Shown here: piece after piece, positions 16,385 to 18,027 of the stretch
Numbering within the stretch: position 1 is the first letter of the stretch
Layout: the number at the start of each line of letters is the position of its first letter
Source: Bacteroidales bacterium
GTDB taxonomy: Bacteria > Bacteroidota > Bacteroidia > Bacteroidales > VadinHA17
DNA: 18,027 nucleotides
Direction: 5' to 3'
NCBI GenBank assembly: GCA_003162595.1
Contig: PMNJ01000091.1
Location: 1-18,027, forward strand
Made by a program: the position numbers and the translations under genes
The notes under the pieces: model-generated
What the model saw: the letters and a program-made list of their open reading frames with translations, nothing else
Database searches by the model: none
Told to the model about the DNA's origin: nothing

Positions 16385-18027
16385 ATGCTACGATTTACTT
16401 TGTCAAAGGATTATTATACTGTTAGTAGCTCTGCTATGATATTATTATTTTCAGCTGCTTTTCTTATGCCTTCAGGAAAAGTCTTTAATCAGGATAAGTC
16501 GCTGCAAAAGGGAACTCTAAAAGATCTGACTCTTTTTGATACAAAAATTGATCATATTATATCTGAAATGTCCATCGAAGAGAAAATAGCCATGTTGCAT
16601 GGGAATGGCTTGTTTTCTTCAGCCGGAATCAAACGTATGGGAATTCCTGAAATGAAATATACCGACGGACCATTTGGGATCCGTGAAGAGCTGGAAAAGA
16701 ACTCCTGGAATTCCATGAAGCTTACGACTGACTCGGCTACATTTTTCCCGACTGGCTCAGCACTCGCTGCCACATGGAATAGCGATCTGGCATATCTTCT
16801 TGGCACTGCATTGGGAGAGGAAGCAAAAAAAAGGGGTAAAGATATTTTACTTGGACCTGCAGTAAATATAACCCGTATCCCCACAGGAGGCAGAACTTTT
16901 GAATATCTGAGTGAAGATCCACTCTTAAATGCCAGACTTGCAGTTGGATATATCAAAGGCGTTCAGGATCGTGGAGTTGCTGCATGTGTAAAACATTTTG
17001 CGCTAAATAACCAGGAAACAAACAGGGGAAGAGTTAATGTTATTGTTGATGAACGTACCCTGAGGGAAATTTATCTCCCGGCTTTTGAAGCTGCTGTTAA
17101 GGAAGCCAATGTGTTTGCTGTTATGGCTGCCTATAACAAATTTGGAGGTTCCTGGTGTTCTGAAAACGATTATCTGCTGAATCAGATTCTGAAAAAGGAA
17201 TGGGGTTTTAAGGGATTGGTTGTTTCTGACTGGGGAGGAACACATAGCACCATAAAAGGTGCAATGGGCGGACTTGATGTTGAAATGGGCTCGTCAAGGG
17301 GTGCTTTCCTTGGACAACCATTACTCGACTCTGTAAAAGCGGGCCTCGTACCAATAGAAGTCATAAATGATAAGGTAAAAAGAATTCTCCGGGTTAGATT
17401 TTCAGTCGAACCTGTCAGCGAGTCACAATCTGGAGGGATCGTCTCGACTCCTGAGCATGGGGAAATTGCTTATCAGATAGCTTCGCAATCTATTGTACTA
17501 TTGAAAAATAAGGATCATCTATTACCTCTCGATCTTAATAAAGTAAGAAAAATGGCAATCATTGGAGACAATGCAACCCATAAACTCGCATCCGGAGGTT
17601 TTGGTGCAGGAGTAAAAACCCGATATGAAATCACACCCCTGGAAGGATTAAAAAACAGAATTGGCGACAAAGTATCGATAAAGTTTGCACAAGGGTTTAA
17701 ACCGTCGTTCAGTCAGAATCGACAGTCGGGAGGCAGAAGAATGCCGAACAATCAGGTTGACTCAACTTTATTGAAAGAAGCCGTAGAACTTGCAAAGAAT
17801 TCAGATATTGCCATCATATTTGCAGGTACGAACCGGGAATTTGAAACTGAAAGCTCAGATCGCTCTGATCTTAAATTGCCTTACGGACAAGATGCGCTGA
17901 TAAGCGCAGTAGTAGCAGCAAACCCAAAGACTATTGTCGTTTTGGTTGCGGCTGCTCCTCTTGATTTGAACAATGCCCGGAATTCTTCTTCTGCCATGCT
18001 GATGTCCTGGTTTAACGGATCGGAAGG
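16385..18027 (+). CDS. Glycoside hydrolase family 3 (beta-glucosidase-like), N-terminal 547 residues, cut by window edge
   Basis: The frame opens at ATG 16385 and stays open to the right edge. A hydrophobic segment (about residues 17-30, SAMILLFSAAFLMPSG) suggests secretion; a start at Met18 (16436) would give a shorter signal. The GH3 N-terminal barrel starts near residue 50 and shows MKYTDGPFGIR, LGPAVNITRIPTGGRTFEYLSEDP, VKHFALNNQETNR and VVSDWGGTHS, with Asp282 as nucleophile. The second domain starts near IVLLKNKDHLLPL and contains FETESSDRSDLKLP, where Glu489 is the likely acid/base. No PA14 insert is seen before that point. Family members remove terminal beta-linked sugars, often glucose or xylose, from oligosaccharides; specificity cannot be read from the sequence. 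It lies 121 bp after SK4 on the same strand, so it may be regulated by the neighbouring sensors, but it probably has its own promoter. The C-terminal fibronectin-III-like part would lie beyond the window. Confidence 0.93.
   Translation, partial: MLRFTLSKDYYTVSSSAMILLFSAAFLMPSGKVFNQDKSLQKGTLKDLTLFDTKIDHIISEMSIEEKIAMLHGNGLFSSAGIKRMGIPEMKYTDGPFGIREELEKNSWNSMKLTTDSATFFPTGSALAATWNSDLAYLLGTALGEEAKKRGKDILLGPAVNITRIPTGGRTFEYLSEDPLLNARLAVGYIKGVQDRGVAACVKHFALNNQETNRGRVNVIVDERTLREIYLPAFEAAVKEANVFAVMAAYNKFGGSWCSENDYLLNQILKKEWGFKGLVVSDWGGTHSTIKGAMGGLDVEMGSSRGAFLGQPLLDSVKAGLVPIEVINDKVKRILRVRFSVEPVSESQSGGIVSTPEHGEIAYQIASQSIVLLKNKDHLLPLDLNKVRKMAIIGDNATHKLASGGFGAGVKTRYEITPLEGLKNRIGDKVSIKFAQGFKPSFSQNRQSGGRRMPNNQVDSTLLKEAVELAKNSDIAIIFAGTNREFETESSDRSDLKLPYGQDALISAVVAANPKTIVVLVAAAPLDLNNARNSSSAMLMSWFNGSE

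Overview
The window looks like a piece of a Bacteroidota (Bacteroidetes) chromosome. The DNA is AT-rich, and it carries large periplasmic two-component sensors built from 'Reg_prop' beta-propeller repeats plus a Y_Y_Y domain, a Bacteroidota-type FtsX/MacB permease, secreted glycoside hydrolases, and one good match to the Bacteroidota promoter pattern (ATTG, 19 nt, TATATTTG). I cannot name the genus.

Layout. Positions 1-319 (minus) hold the N-terminus of an ABC-transporter permease cut by the window edge. Positions 452-2453 (minus) hold a secreted multidomain glycoside hydrolase whose reading frame is broken by one extra base near 1475-1478. A 258-bp divergent promoter region follows. Positions 2712-16263 (plus), about 75% of the window, contain four tandem paralogous sensor histidine kinases (called here SK1-SK4). 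Positions 16385-18027 (plus) hold a family 3 glycoside hydrolase that runs off the right edge.

Each kinase has a signal peptide, 14 propeller blades (two seven-bladed propellers), a Y_Y_Y domain, one membrane helix, a short coiled linker, a HisKA domain with the H-box FFSIIAHDLKNPF, and a HATPase domain. Each stops right after the ATPase. They therefore have the sensory front end of the Bacteroidota hybrid two-component systems (HTCS) that control polysaccharide utilisation loci, but lack the receiver and AraC-type DNA-binding domains. No response regulator is visible in the window. The four fall into two pairs: SK1/SK2 and SK3/SK4, the latter separated by only 10 bp.

How they may work together (inference): carbohydrate fragments released by secreted hydrolases such as the two flanking enzymes would be sensed by diverged periplasmic propellers, while nearly conserved kinase cores signal to a common partner encoded elsewhere. 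The SK3/SK4 ATPase domains are almost identical in DNA (318 of 327 bases) although their first blades share only about 62% of residues. SK1 has an extra 49-residue coiled segment, exactly seven heptads. These are the most interesting features. No SusC/SusD pair, tRNA, rRNA, CRISPR array or insertion sequence was seen.
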